64,000 nt of DNA from Synechococcales cyanobacterium C42_A2020_086 (GCA_015272325.1 JACYLU010000033.1:124001-188000); one strand, 5' to 3'. Positions 47,904 through 57,603 are shown, counted from the first letter of the stretch. A program made the numbers and translations. The notes: generated by a model not told the origin, from the letters alone.

Positions 47904-50288
47904 TTATCGCTCCTGTCCAGTAAATTGCTTGAGATAAAACTGGGTAATACCGTAGAGCAGCAGCGAGGCTGCAATCAGTCCGGGTGCTAGGAAGAACCAG
48001 TGGTTGCGCATCAGCCGCGAAACCTGATCGGCTAGCCCCGTTGTAGCTACTTCTCGCCGAGGCGACTGCCGCAAAAACGTTAGGGTATAGTCTTCGGCGC
48101 TGTAGGGCGACGGATCGGCTTTGTTGGCGCTGATCAGCACGGTGTCGTTTTCGAGCTGATAAAACAACGCATCTTGGCTGATGAGATCGCGTACTGGCTT
48201 CAGCCCGGCATCGGTTTGGCTAGTGAGGATCAGCAGCACCCGTTCTTCATTCCACGGCGACAGCATGGCCTTAACTACCCCTTCGACATCGGGCACGGCT
48301 TGCACTTGACTTTGCTGCCATTGGCGGCTGAACAGATTTTGTAGCGCAAAGCTCTGCGCCTGATAGGCTTCTGGGATAGGGAAGTTGGGCTGGGCACCGA
48401 TGGCAATGAGGTGCTGCTGTTGGCGTTGCTCCTCCGAGAGGGTACTGGGGCGATGAACAGTCAATTGCACGGATTCAGCGCGGCTGAGCCGCCCCAAGCG
48501 CTCGCTGACTTCTAGCAGCAGATCAACATCCGCCGCTTTAGGCTGCTCGGGCAGCACAATGGCCGTGCCGGAGAGATCCTGCGGTGCCGCGAAGGGATAG
48601 CCAGATTGCAGCAGCTTCAGGTCGGGCAGGCGGACGACGTGCTCGCGCTTTAGGTCAAATTGGGTATCGGCGTGGATCGTGCCCCAGAGCTGCTGATCGG
48701 TAACGCGGCTGCAGGAGCGGCGCTCGCGGGGGTCGAGGCGGAAGTTGATCTGAATTTTGGAGTTTGGCTTGACGCTGTTTGCTGGTAGATCCACCTGCAA
48801 AGCTTCGTGCCTGCCGCCGTTCACCGAATTCAGGCGTTTGCCGCCCAGAGGAATGCCATCGAGCCGCACTTCCACCAGCGAGGTCAGCGGGTTGACCTGC
48901 GGCCCATAGCTGTAGCGCAGCGTCATGGAACTGCCCGGCAGCAGTTGATCATCCGGCAGAGCGCGAAAATCGAATTCGAGAGCCGGGGCATGGGAGCCGC
49001 GCACGGAAATGTCGTCGTAGGGTTTGTCGTCGTAGGTGCGTAAATCTCGGAGTTGGAAGCGATCAACCGTCGGTAGGTAGCCCTGCCACTCACGCACGGG
49101 CGGCGTCGCAATTTCATTCAGCTGATTTACCAAGACGATATTGCCAGTGCCGATCTGCTGATCCGGCGTCTGCACCAAAAACTGTACAGCCTTGGCGACA
49201 GCGGCGGCACTGTTTCCCGTCGCCACCAGCACCGGAACGCGATTCTCGGCGGTAGTCGTCAGCAGCAAAACGCCAACATCCTCGGGCAGTGGGCGGTTGT
49301 TGCCATCCAAAATTCGCTGGTTTTGAATCGCCAGCGGCAGATTCAGACGCGCCAAGGCGGGCTGGGTAGCGGGCGTGCCAATGACGACGAGCCGCTGATT
49401 GGGCTGCACCTGATCGAGCGACTCTACCAGGCTCGTATCCAGCGAGCGATACTGGGCAACTCGCCCAAAGGCCGTTTGCAGGCGAGCGGCCGGCGTCAGC
49501 CAGTCTTCATTGAGCGTGGTGGGCAGTAGGTAGGCGAGCTGGTTGGCTTCCAGACTCAGCGTGTCGAACATGGGATAGGGATAGCGGCTGAAATCCAGAG
49601 TGATCGGCTGAGGTTGAAAGTCGAACACGAGTTTGGAATCGGGCAACACCTCGGACCACAGCGACGGATCGTAGGGGTCTTGGGTGCAGGTGGGCGAATT
49701 GTTTTGCAGTGCCGCAATCGTGACTTCGTTGTAGTCCTGGATCAGGCGGGTAGGCACATCAAACACGACGTTGCCGATTTTGTTTTCCGGCTGATTTAGG
49801 GGCACGCTACCAATGCTGGTGCCGTTGATCAGCACCGTTAGATTCGAGCGGCTGGCATATAGGGCCGGCGAGTGGCGATACCGCAATTGCAGCTTCACCG
49901 ATTTGGGTTCCCAGTTGCGCGGGCGGGTAAACCAGAGGCGGGCTTCATCATAGATGCTTTCCAGGCGCAGGCGATTGCCCACCACCGGGCTACGGCTAAA
50001 CTCCAGGACATATTGCCCGCTAGTGCCTGGAGCGACTACCGGCGGACGCGGGACTGGATTCGGCAAGGCGAACGTGCGAACGGGTACAGCTGGCTGCGGT
50101 GCGGACTCAACGGCAGCAGGGGATGCATCCGGAGTGGAAGTCGATTGCGCTCGCACTGGCTGAATGATCAGGGCTATGCTCAGAGCGCTCAGTCCGGCCA
50201 AAAGCACGAATCGAAGCAGCTGATAGAGATGCAACCGGGAATCCGGCTTCGATGGTTTAGAAAACAAAGAACGAAAGTCACGTTTCAT
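47904..50288 (-). CDS. bcsB: Cellulose synthase periplasmic subunit BcsB
   Basis: A 794-residue protein with an N-terminal signal segment (cleavage after about residue 48, RAQ), a large periplasmic region of two repeated carbohydrate-binding/flavodoxin-like modules, and a C-terminal membrane helix (about 765-785, FLAPGLIAASLLLYGITQF) followed by a basic tail. This is the BcsB design: the C-terminal anchor packs against BcsA and the periplasmic domains guide the emerging glucan. The start of bcsA follows with no spacing; the TPR gene upstream ends 116 bp before. Confidence 0.92.
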   Translation of the reverse strand: MKRDFRSLFSKPSKPDSRLHLYQLLRFVLLAGLSALSIALIIQPVRAQSTSTPDASPAAVESAPQPAVPVRTFALPNPVPRPPVVAPGTSGQYVLEFSRSPVVGNRLRLESIYDEARLWFTRPRNWEPKSVKLQLRYRHSPALYASRSNLTVLINGTSIGSVPLNQPENKIGNVVFDVPTRLIQDYNEVTIAALQNNSPTCTQDPYDPSLWSEVLPDSKLVFDFQPQPITLDFSRYPYPMFDTLSLEANQLAYLLPTTLNEDWLTPAARLQTAFGRVAQYRSLDTSLVESLDQVQPNQRLVVIGTPATQPALARLNLPLAIQNQRILDGNNRPLPEDVGVLLLTTTAENRVPVLVATGNSAAAVAKAVQFLVQTPDQQIGTGNIVLVNQLNEIATPPVREWQGYLPTVDRFQLRDLRTYDDKPYDDISVRGSHAPALEFDFRALPDDQLLPGSSMTLRYSYGPQVNPLTSLVEVRLDGIPLGGKRLNSVNGGRHEALQVDLPANSVKPNSKIQINFRLDPRERRSCSRVTDQQLWGTIHADTQFDLKREHVVRLPDLKLLQSGYPFAAPQDLSGTAIVLPEQPKAADVDLLLEVSERLGRLSRAESVQLTVHRPSTLSEEQRQQQHLIAIGAQPNFPIPEAYQAQSFALQNLFSRQWQQSQVQAVPDVEGVVKAMLSPWNEERVLLILTSQTDAGLKPVRDLISQDALFYQLENDTVLISANKADPSPYSAEDYTLTFLRQSPRREVATTGLADQVSRLMRNHWFFLAPGLIAASLLLYGITQFYLKQFTGQER

Positions 50289-50404
50289 AATTTGGGAAAG
50301 CGCTGCAAAAGAGAGACGGGAAGCAGGTTAACAAGCTAAGCAAACGGGTTAATGATGCAGTCAATGCCGGAGTCAACACCAGAAAATCAGAGAAATCAAT
50401 GGAA

Positions 50405-52678
50405 TCAATATCGCTCCCAAGACGGCTGGAACCCGCGTCGCTGCAGAAAATCAATTTGCAGATCTTGCAGGCGCTGGTGCATTTGGGCATCGGAAGTCGC
50501 TGGCTGTTGCTGTAGCTCTTGCAGCTCTTGCAGGGCCGTTACCCGCTGGTCTTGGGCCGCCTGCAGCTCTGCGAGCAACCGTCGCGTTTCTGGATCGTTG
50601 GGCTTAAGCGCCAGCACTTGCTGATAGAGCCGGGTGGCATCGGCATAGCGTCGCTGCTGGAAGCGCACCCCTGCCAATGCGGCTAGAGCATCAGGATTCT
50701 GCGGCTGCCGCGCCAGGATAGTGGTGTAGGCATCGCTAGCTTGGTCGAGATTGCCCAGGGTTTGCGCTAGCTCTCCCTGCAGGAAGTACACTGCTACCGA
50801 GTCGGGATACTGGCTGAGCAGGTCGGCCACTCGCGCCTCGGCTCGCTGCGGATCGCGTTCTGCCCAGTACTGCACCCAGCGGCGATTGACCGCGAACTGA
50901 TCGGGTTGGATCGATAGAATCTGGTCGTATAGCGCAGCTCGTTCAGCCGCAGGTGGCAATGCCCCTACCAGCAAAAACAGCTCGGGCGGTGAATTCGGCG
51001 ACAGCGGCTGCGCCAAACCCTGCTTTAGAATCGCCTCGGCTTCGCTGAGCGAGAGTTGCTGCAGCGTGTAGGCGACGGCAGCTTCTCCCAGCGTCAGGGC
51101 TAGATTCTGCGGCTCCTCGGCTCGGAGCTGCTGATAGATTGCCAGGGCTGCTTCCGGCTGCTGCTGTGCCAAGCGAATGCCCGCCAATCCTCGCAGCGCA
51201 CTCTGGCGAATCGCCGGTTGAGAGGTCTGCTCGGCAATTGTTGCGTAGCGGCGAGCACTTGCCTCCAGGTTGCCCTCCTGCCGCTCAATTTCTGCCAGCA
51301 GCAGCTCAGCCGCTGGATCTTGCGATCCGACCGCTGTCGCTCGATAGGCTGCCAATGCCTGCCGTGCTGCCGCGCTCTCGTTCTGCCGCAGTTCCATTTG
51401 GGCGATGCGAAACTGAAGGAACGGCACCCCGGCGGCTAAAAGCTGCTCGTAGATTGGCTGCAAGGCTGGATCCGGCGAATCCAGACGAATCAGGGCTTGC
51501 GCGATGGCTCGCTGCTTGGGGAGAGCAGTGGGTAGGGGTTGAAGCACCTGCTGCAGCTCACGATGCAATTCCTGCCAGCCGATCTGCCCCAACTGATAGC
51601 GCAACAACCGCTGCTTAACCTGCAAACTCTGGTTCTGCGGATCTTGGGCGGCGAGCTGGTCGTAGAGGGCTAGGGCATCGGCGGAGCTAGCAGGCAACTC
51701 ACTCCAGACATCGGCAATTTCGGTGAGCAGTCCCGGCGTTGGACTGGCAGTAGACTGCAGCACCTGACGATAGAGAGCCACCGCTTCTTCGGTCAGGGAG
51801 ACATCGCGACTCTGCCGCCCGATCGTGCTCAAGGCTCGTGCCAAAGGTAAGGCAGCGTTATTTTGTCCTCGAAGCGGCTCTAAAACCTCTAGCGCTTGTT
51901 TAGGCTGATTATTAGCAGCATAGGCGGTGGCGAGGGCGGTGCGAATTTCTGTTGCGTTCGTATCGGCGTGCAACCGAGATTGCAGCACTTCGATGGCGGC
52001 TGCAACATCTCCGGTTTCTTGCAAAGCCCGAGCATAGGCAGGTACGGCGGCGATGGGTAACGTTGGATTGATTGCCAGATAGCGCCGGAACAGCGCCAAC
52101 CCTTGGGCAACGTCACCGCTGTAGGTATAGACCTGCGCCGCCTCTAAGACAACTGCCGCTTCAGGATTGGTGGGCAGCACCTGCTCGTAGTCGGCAATGG
52201 CGGCTGCAAAATCGCCTTGATAGCCGTGGAGCAGGGCCCGCTGGGCACGAGCTTGGCGATTGTCGGGTTGTAGCGTCAGCAGTGTCGTCAATGCCTCGAT
52301 CCCCTGCCGCTGCCACTCAGGACGGTAGCCACCCAGCAGCCCCACCGCCGCTAGTGCTGTGCGGTTTTGCGGATCTTGAGACAATACCTGCTGATAAGCC
52401 GACCACGCGTTGGCATCCTGTCCGGCTCGCTGATAGGCAATGGCTAAGCCAAGGCGGGCATCGAGCGACTGAGGGGTGCTGCGCAATGCCTGCTGAAAGA
52501 CGGTAATCGCATCATTGACCCAACCGCGTTCCAGCAGTGCGTAGCCTTCCTGCACGCGAGGCGAGCGAGTTTGCGTCCAGCCTATGGTTGGGGTGAGTAA
52601 GTTAAATCCCAGAATCATAGCTAGCGCCAAATACAGCGGCCGCAGGTTGCGCGTTGACCGTGAACCGATGCTTCTCAT
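50405..52678 (-). CDS. Periplasmic TPR protein of the cellulose cluster (BcsC N-terminal-like)
   Basis: A 757-residue protein: signal peptide (hydrophobic near 14-33, ending GWTQT), then tetratricopeptide repeats over nearly the whole length (for instance ARLGLAIAYQRAGQDANAW and DALAALAGVRFQQRRYADAT). No beta-barrel region. In E. coli, BcsC combines such TPRs with an outer-membrane barrel in one chain. Here the barrel is a separate gene directly upstream, overlapping by 4 bp (ATGA), so translation is probably coupled. The C-terminus (residues 700-757) is Gln-rich. Confidence 0.88.
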   Translation of the reverse strand: MRSIGSRSTRNLRPLYLALAMILGFNLLTPTIGWTQTRSPRVQEGYALLERGWVNDAITVFQQALRSTPQSLDARLGLAIAYQRAGQDANAWSAYQQVLSQDPQNRTALAAVGLLGGYRPEWQRQGIEALTTLLTLQPDNRQARAQRALLHGYQGDFAAAIADYEQVLPTNPEAAVVLEAAQVYTYSGDVAQGLALFRRYLAINPTLPIAAVPAYARALQETGDVAAAIEVLQSRLHADTNATEIRTALATAYAANNQPKQALEVLEPLRGQNNAALPLARALSTIGRQSRDVSLTEEAVALYRQVLQSTASPTPGLLTEIADVWSELPASSADALALYDQLAAQDPQNQSLQVKQRLLRYQLGQIGWQELHRELQQVLQPLPTALPKQRAIAQALIRLDSPDPALQPIYEQLLAAGVPFLQFRIAQMELRQNESAAARQALAAYRATAVGSQDPAAELLLAEIERQEGNLEASARRYATIAEQTSQPAIRQSALRGLAGIRLAQQQPEAALAIYQQLRAEEPQNLALTLGEAAVAYTLQQLSLSEAEAILKQGLAQPLSPNSPPELFLLVGALPPAAERAALYDQILSIQPDQFAVNRRWVQYWAERDPQRAEARVADLLSQYPDSVAVYFLQGELAQTLGNLDQASDAYTTILARQPQNPDALAALAGVRFQQRRYADATRLYQQVLALKPNDPETRRLLAELQAAQDQRVTALQELQELQQQPATSDAQMHQRLQDLQIDFLQRRGFQPSWERY

Positions 52679-54456
52679 TGAAACAGCCTCCCCAACTGTC
52701 TAGAGTCAAAATCTAGCCGCACCCGCAGTCCGGCGATGGTTTCCGAAAAGCCTTCAAAAGACTGCACCGTGAAGCCGGCCCGCAGATTGGGTGTGATCCG
52801 CACGTCGTAAAACAGCTCCCAAACATCTGGGAAATTGTCGCCGGCATCTTCGCGCAGGCTGCTGTTGGACAACTGCTGACCGTAAGCCAAGCCGAGACGG
52901 TCTTGCGGCATAAATAGATCCAGCAAGTTGAAGCCAACGCTAAAGGTTTCACCGCCGCGATCCAGCTCCAAATTTTCGTACCAGCCGTAGCGCCCGAATA
53001 AGCCCAGATTTAATTCCGGAATAAACCACTCAGCGTTGAGACCATAGCCCGCCTCCCGGTCGCCGTCGCGTAGCCCAAAGTTGCCGCCGCCGCGATCAAA
53101 CTGAAAGATTTCCTGGAAACCGTTGTTTTGTCCAAAATCGCGACCGGTAATATAGGTACCGCGCAGAATGAAGTTATCTACCCGGAAACCCAGCTCTGCA
53201 GCAAACCCATCCAGGGCAAACTCGCCCAGATCCCGATTGGACGAAAAGCCAGCCACTTTGATTTCCAGCGGATCAATAATGCTCCAGTTCAGCAAAATTG
53301 CCGGACGAGAACCAAGCCCTGCCGCCGTCAACGCCGGATTGCTCTGAAACACCGGGTTGAGAAACTGAGTCGCCGCATCTTTGGCAAAGCTATTGCGGTC
53401 AAAATAAGAGGTGAGATCAACCATGCCCACCGTCAATCGCAGGTTGGAGTAGTCCGGCGGCGATACGGTGATGTATAGCTCATTCAAATCAACGCTGTCT
53501 TCCCGTGAATCCGAAAAGGCTTCGCCTGCCGTCCAATCTAGCGTGCCGCCCACCAGCACATTCGGCGAAATGGCGTAGGCACCTGTGACGCGAACTCGTC
53601 CAGAGGAATCTTCGCCCTGCAGGGTATAGACGCCTTGCACCGCCACCAGCGGGCCACCTAGCAAATCGCGGCTGCTGTATGACGGATTGCGCAGATCGTC
53701 GGTGTCCGTCTCCTCGTCTGCCTCAGGAACGGGCTGTAGCTGGTCGGGGGTGGCTTGGGCGATGGGCAGCAGCATCCCAGTCGTTGGATCAAGCGGCAGC
53801 ACAAAGCGAGATTCGGCCAGCGGTAGCCCCGTGAGGGAATCGACTTCAAAGGCGAGAGCGTTATGGGAAAGCGTCTGGGCAGGCGGCAAAGCAACCGCTG
53901 CATCGCTGTCAGTGGGAACAGAGTCTGTGTTGGATCTGTGATCAGCGGCATCTAACTCGGATGCTTCTTTGATGCTAGCAGTGGTTGTTTCGCCTATCCC
54001 TGAATTTGCCTCTGGTTCTGCTAGTAAATTACCGTTAGATTCAGAATCGGATTCAACTTTAGATTTAGTTTCTAGTTCATTACTAAGGTCAGAATCTGAC
54101 GTAAGGGCTGCGGCAATTAATCCTGACTTTAGTTCCGAAGATGATCCAGGGGTTGATCCAGGAGCTGTAGATACAGGCTCTGCTGCATCATGGATCTGAT
54201 CGTAAATCGGATCGTGAATGTGCTCGTGGATTTGTAGGAGGGCGGCATCTTCGGCTGTGGCAGGTGCTGCGGTGCCGGACAGGATTGATACAGAGGTTGC
54301 CTGGGCTTGTCCGCCCAAGCTGGTAAGCAACATTAAACTCATCGAGGTCAGCCCCATCCACCGCAGGCAGTGCAACCTAGCGGCTAACGACAGATGAGCG
54401 GAGGGAGACACAGGTGGAGGGTCAGAGAGGTGAATTTCCGGTTCCATAGAGTTCAT
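52675..54456 (-). CDS. Outer-membrane beta-barrel (OprB-like porin) of the cellulose cluster
   Basis: A 593-residue protein: signal peptide ending near residue 53 (GGQAQA), then an acidic, Ser/Glu-rich spacer (about 60-235), then a barrel (about 245-593) with alternating strands such as YSNLRLTVGMVDLTSYFDRNSF and FSVGFNLLDLFM, ending in a Phe/Gln-containing terminal strand. It resembles carbohydrate-selective OprB porins without the SLH domain. ATG 54456 was chosen; a longer frame to 54714 has no family-like sequence. The position, first in the cellulose operon and overlapping the TPR gene by 4 bp, suggests an exit pore for glucan. A general porin is the alternative. Confidence 0.78.
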   Translation of the reverse strand: MNSMEPEIHLSDPPPVSPSAHLSLAARLHCLRWMGLTSMSLMLLTSLGGQAQATSVSILSGTAAPATAEDAALLQIHEHIHDPIYDQIHDAAEPVSTAPGSTPGSSSELKSGLIAAALTSDSDLSNELETKSKVESDSESNGNLLAEPEANSGIGETTTASIKEASELDAADHRSNTDSVPTDSDAAVALPPAQTLSHNALAFEVDSLTGLPLAESRFVLPLDPTTGMLLPIAQATPDQLQPVPEADEETDTDDLRNPSYSSRDLLGGPLVAVQGVYTLQGEDSSGRVRVTGAYAISPNVLVGGTLDWTAGEAFSDSREDSVDLNELYITVSPPDYSNLRLTVGMVDLTSYFDRNSFAKDAATQFLNPVFQSNPALTAAGLGSRPAILLNWSIIDPLEIKVAGFSSNRDLGEFALDGFAAELGFRVDNFILRGTYITGRDFGQNNGFQEIFQFDRGGGNFGLRDGDREAGYGLNAEWFIPELNLGLFGRYGWYENLELDRGGETFSVGFNLLDLFMPQDRLGLAYGQQLSNSSLREDAGDNFPDVWELFYDVRITPNLRAGFTVQSFEGFSETIAGLRVRLDFDSRQLGRLFQ

Positions 54457-55036
54457 AGGCTGATGGTAGATAGGGCTAGGCTTGCCAGCAGGGAACGCAG
54501 CCTCTGAGTAGGCGGAAGAGCCGCGCTGAGCTACTGAACGACAGCTAGGCAGATAACAGAAACAAAAATGCGGTGCAAAAATTATGCTGCTGTGGATAAC
54601 AGACATGCATTGATCGCACGCCAATGCTCTATGTTTTTTGAGCAAAGACTTAACAAAGGAAGCGATACCTAGATTGGCATATCTGCTGTTCCAGGAATAA
54701 TTGCATTGACTCAATGTAGAGGCAATATTTGAAGCAATCGTAGATGCGGCAACATAAACTCATTTCACTAGTCGAAATACAGCGACAGTGCAATCGATAG
54801 TGCAATTCGGTAGAATAACCCTGGGTCGGGAAGATGCAATTGGACAACTTTACATGTTGCAAGATGCGCGGCAGACCGTGCGGCAGGTGGATAACCTCAT
54901 CTGGAAGGGCTTCTATTTAAGCCTGCTCTGTAAGTCTTCGAGCTGAGTCACGTCAAGCGTGTTAGCGAGATCATTAGATATTTTGTTAGGTCAACTTTGG
55001 TAGATACAGCCTTTGACCAACCCTGCTGCTGCGGAA

Positions 55037-55060
55037 ACGATAGATACAACGATAGATACA
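55037..55060. repeat. Tandem duplication, 2 x 12 bp
   Basis: ACGATAGATACA occurs twice in perfect tandem. Confidence 0.9.
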
Positions 55061-55391
55061 TCCCACCCTTGAGAGACGACCTGAAAGACTACAAACCTGT
55101 TCAGGGTTTGCTTGAGTCAGCTTCAGTCTTTGTAATCACACCGGATATCAGAGGTTAAGTGCAAGTGTCGGGACTGGTTACCAAGGACACCTATTTCTAC
55201 ATCTAGAATCCTAGGAAAATACTGTGCAGAATTCGTGAACTAACCTCATTCTATCCGTATATGTACCAGATCTCTAAAGGATTGATTAAGGATCAGGATA
55301 TTCCTATAAAGAGGTCAATAATTTCATCATTTCGATAGGATTGTCATTGAGGATGAAATACCCTAAGGGGTTTGTTCCAGCTGGAGATGAA

Positions 55392-55421
55392 GATTGAATG
55401 AATAGGTTGCTTCATTCAATC
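55392..55421. other. Perfect 11-bp inverted repeat with 8-base loop
   Basis: GATTGAATGAA (55392-55402) and TTCATTCAATC (55411-55421) flank TAGGTTGC. A strong hairpin in either strand; no T-run follows directly, so a terminator role is not evident. It may be an operator or part of an RNA. Confidence 0.75.
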
Positions 55422-55708
55422 AAGAAAGGATAAAGTCATGGGGATGAGCACTCGCCAAGTTTGAAGAGTCATGTGGGGAAGAGAAAGGTCGGAATAATAA
55501 CTCTCTTCTCTGTTTAACCAATGCTTCATTTCTGAACCGGATAATTGTCGATGTCTCATCTGAAATTTCTAGTGAAACATCAAGAAATAGCCACTTAGCC
55601 ATGAAGAATTGAACAAAGAGCAGTATGATAGCTGCTTCATTGGATAAGGTGAAGGTTGAACAGGGATATTACTGCACTACCAGTCCAACGTTGTAAAGAG
55701 ATAGATTT

Positions 55709-56509
55709 ATGTTGAGTTGGTTTTCCCTGCAGGTTGCTCGCCAAGTGACTCGGATCGCAAGTAGTCTTCAGCGCCCAATCCGCATCAGTTTGCTGATGCT
55801 GCTGCTTGCGACATTCTGTTCAGGATGCACTCAGATTGAAATTCCACAGCGATTGCTGTCATCGCGACGGCAAAGCAACGTCGATTTTGCGGTGCAAGTG
55901 ACTGCTGCTGAAACGCCAGGTGTTTATCGCGTATCGGGTCAAGCTGATTTGCCCAACCGCACCCAGTTGACAGTGGCGGCCGTCCGCTATCTCTATCCAA
56001 AGGCGCCTGCAGTTGCTACTGGGGCTGAACCCACCTACGCCATTTTGGATTATCGCTTGGTGCAGGTCGAGCGCGGTGAATGGAATACGCAGCTCAATCT
56101 CTGGAAAGTCGCGGCTGACGGGCGCTATCAAGAGGAATGGCAGATCGATCAGCAGCGCTTGGGGCTGCAATGGCAGCCGGATGACAACGTTGTCTTCTTG
56201 GCAACCCTGACGCCAATTGAGCGACTGGCCAAGCTAGAACAACAGTTGGCGCGGCGCGGTCGACGTTTTGCCAGCGGCACAGTGTTGAGTACCGCCGAGG
56301 GGCAACGCTATGCTCAAGCGCATCAGTTGCTCTCTGTTGCTTTGCCCACCGGCAGCACCACACCGCCACCCCCCCGCCCTGAAGCTCACAATTACGGCTG
56401 GGGCGATCGCTACCTGATTCCGCAGGAGCCACAAAACCCGACGCAATTGCAGCGTCCTGCCGAGCGGATCACGACAGCACCTCGTCGCCCTGAAGAACTG
56501 CTGCGCTGA
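55709..56509 (+). CDS. Lipoprotein of unknown function
   Basis: A 266-residue protein with a basic N-terminus, a hydrophobic core (about 25-38) and a lipobox-like TFCSGC, which would place Cys40 as the lipidated residue. The mature part (60-210) has regular beta-strand-like segments (VDFAVQVTAAETPGVYRVSGQ) and a Pro/Arg-rich C-terminal tail (about 215-266). No family recognised; conserved-looking among cyanobacteria only by general impression. It stands alone, divergent from the cellulose operon, with the convergent pentapeptide gene 62 bp downstream. Confidence 0.7.
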   Translation: MLSWFSLQVARQVTRIASSLQRPIRISLLMLLLATFCSGCTQIEIPQRLLSSRRQSNVDFAVQVTAAETPGVYRVSGQADLPNRTQLTVAAVRYLYPKAPAVATGAEPTYAILDYRLVQVERGEWNTQLNLWKVAADGRYQEEWQIDQQRLGLQWQPDDNVVFLATLTPIERLAKLEQQLARRGRRFASGTVLSTAEGQRYAQAHQLLSVALPTGSTTPPPPRPEAHNYGWGDRYLIPQEPQNPTQLQRPAERITTAPRRPEELLR

Positions 56510-56525
56510 TCAGCCGAGTCAGGGG

Positions 56526-56549
56526 TAGTGCCATTACTAGTGCCATTAC
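56526..56549. repeat. Tandem duplication, 2 x 12 bp
   Basis: TAGTGCCATTAC occurs twice in perfect tandem between the convergent lipoprotein and pentapeptide-repeat genes. Confidence 0.9.
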
Positions 56550-56571
56550 TTAGATGTCTACATGAGTTTGG

Positions 56572-57603
56572 TTACGCAGGTTTCGGCGGCGTCTCAGAAG
56601 CAGGCTGCACGGCCGCAAAGGTGACTCGACTGAGATCTGCCTCGTGGAAATTGGCATGGGTGAGCACTGCCCCGCAAAGGTTAGCGCCAGTGAGCTTTGC
56701 CTGTCCCAGATTGGCTGCCGTTAGGTTGGCATATCTAAGATCGGCTTCACTGAGATTCGCGCCGCCCAGATGACTATAAGAGAGATTGCTCAGAGCAAGA
56801 TCGGCCCCACGCAAGTCCACCCCAGTCAGATCCGCATTGCTCAAGTCGGCTCCACGCAGGTCTGCCCCTGGACCGATCCAATATCCTCTCAGTTGGCTCC
56901 AGACCAGTTCTGGCGGCAGTTGACTGGTGTTGTCGCACAAGGCGGTGGTCAACATCGCGCCTTCTAGCTTGGTGGCTCGCAGATCGGCCCCCAGCAAGTT
57001 TGCGCGCTGCAGATTGGCGTGTTTGAGATTTGCCTGCGGTAGCTGACTGCCCTTCAAATTAGCGTACTGCAAATTCGCTGCCACCAAATTAGACTGCCGT
57101 AAATTTGCCTCCCTGAGGTTGGCGCGGCTGAGATCGGCGCCAAATAGATTCGTGCCTTCTAAAATGGCTGCCGAGAGATCGGCATCGCTCAGGTCCACGC
57201 CGCTCAGATCCATAGCGCTGAGATCAGCTTGAGCCAGCGAAGTACCAGGCGCAATCAGATACAAACCAGCGGTTGCCGGATCAAACCCAGATGGGAACTG
57301 AGTTAGCTCATTGTAGAGTGCTCCAGTCAGCAGGGCATCTTGGAAATTGGCATCGCGGCACTGCGCATCTCGTAGATCAGCACCCCGTAGATCAGCACCC
57401 CGTAGATCAGCCGCTTGCAGCCGAGCTTCTCGCAAGTCACTACGCCGCAGATCGGCTCCTCGCAGCTTTGCAGCCGTTAGATCGGCTTGCCAAAATTTGG
57501 ACTGACGTAGGGAAGCACCACTCAAATCAATCTGGCGCAGGATGGCACCACTAAAATCTTTTTCGCCAGCAGCATACTGACGGACAACAGCTTCAGAGTT
57601 CAT
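56572..57603 (-). CDS. Pentapeptide-repeat protein
   Basis: A 343-residue protein made almost entirely of A(D/N)LXX pentapeptides in two long blocks (about 15-90 and 125-335), interrupted near residues 95-120 by LYNELTQFPSGFDPATAGLY and near 225-245 by LCDNTSQLPPELVWS. These insertions resemble loops leading out of one coil and into the next. No signal peptide, so probably cytosolic. The DNA at 57371-57410 repeats a 15-bp unit that equals one pentapeptide (GADLR), showing recent growth by unit duplication. Function unknown. Confidence 0.9.
   Translation of the reverse strand: MNSEAVVRQYAAGEKDFSGAILRQIDLSGASLRQSKFWQADLTAAKLRGADLRRSDLREARLQAADLRGADLRGADLRDAQCRDANFQDALLTGALYNELTQFPSGFDPATAGLYLIAPGTSLAQADLSAMDLSGVDLSDADLSAAILEGTNLFGADLSRANLREANLRQSNLVAANLQYANLKGSQLPQANLKHANLQRANLLGADLRATKLEGAMLTTALCDNTSQLPPELVWSQLRGYWIGPGADLRGADLSNADLTGVDLRGADLALSNLSYSHLGGANLSEADLRYANLTAANLGQAKLTGANLCGAVLTHANFHEADLSRVTFAAVQPASETPPKPA
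57371..57410. repeat. 15-bp tandem repeat coding one pentapeptide
   Basis: CGTAGATCAGCACCC occurs twice perfectly and a third time in part within the pentapeptide-repeat gene. Its length keeps frame and adds one five-residue coil unit per copy. Confidence 0.85.

Larger units (their letters stand above)
54457..55708. other. Intergenic region upstream of the cellulose operon
   Basis: About 1.25 kb, with the promoter of the barrel gene and of the divergent lipoprotein gene at 55709. No credible gene; a 60-codon minus frame at 55420-55602 lacks recognisable features. It holds a tandem duplication (55037-55060) and a perfect 11-bp inverted repeat (55392-55421). Confidence 0.5.

Noticed and set aside
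55420..55602. 60-codon minus-strand frame in the long intergenic region
   Set aside because: It runs into the 11-bp hairpin, has no ribosome-binding site and shows no domain pattern.
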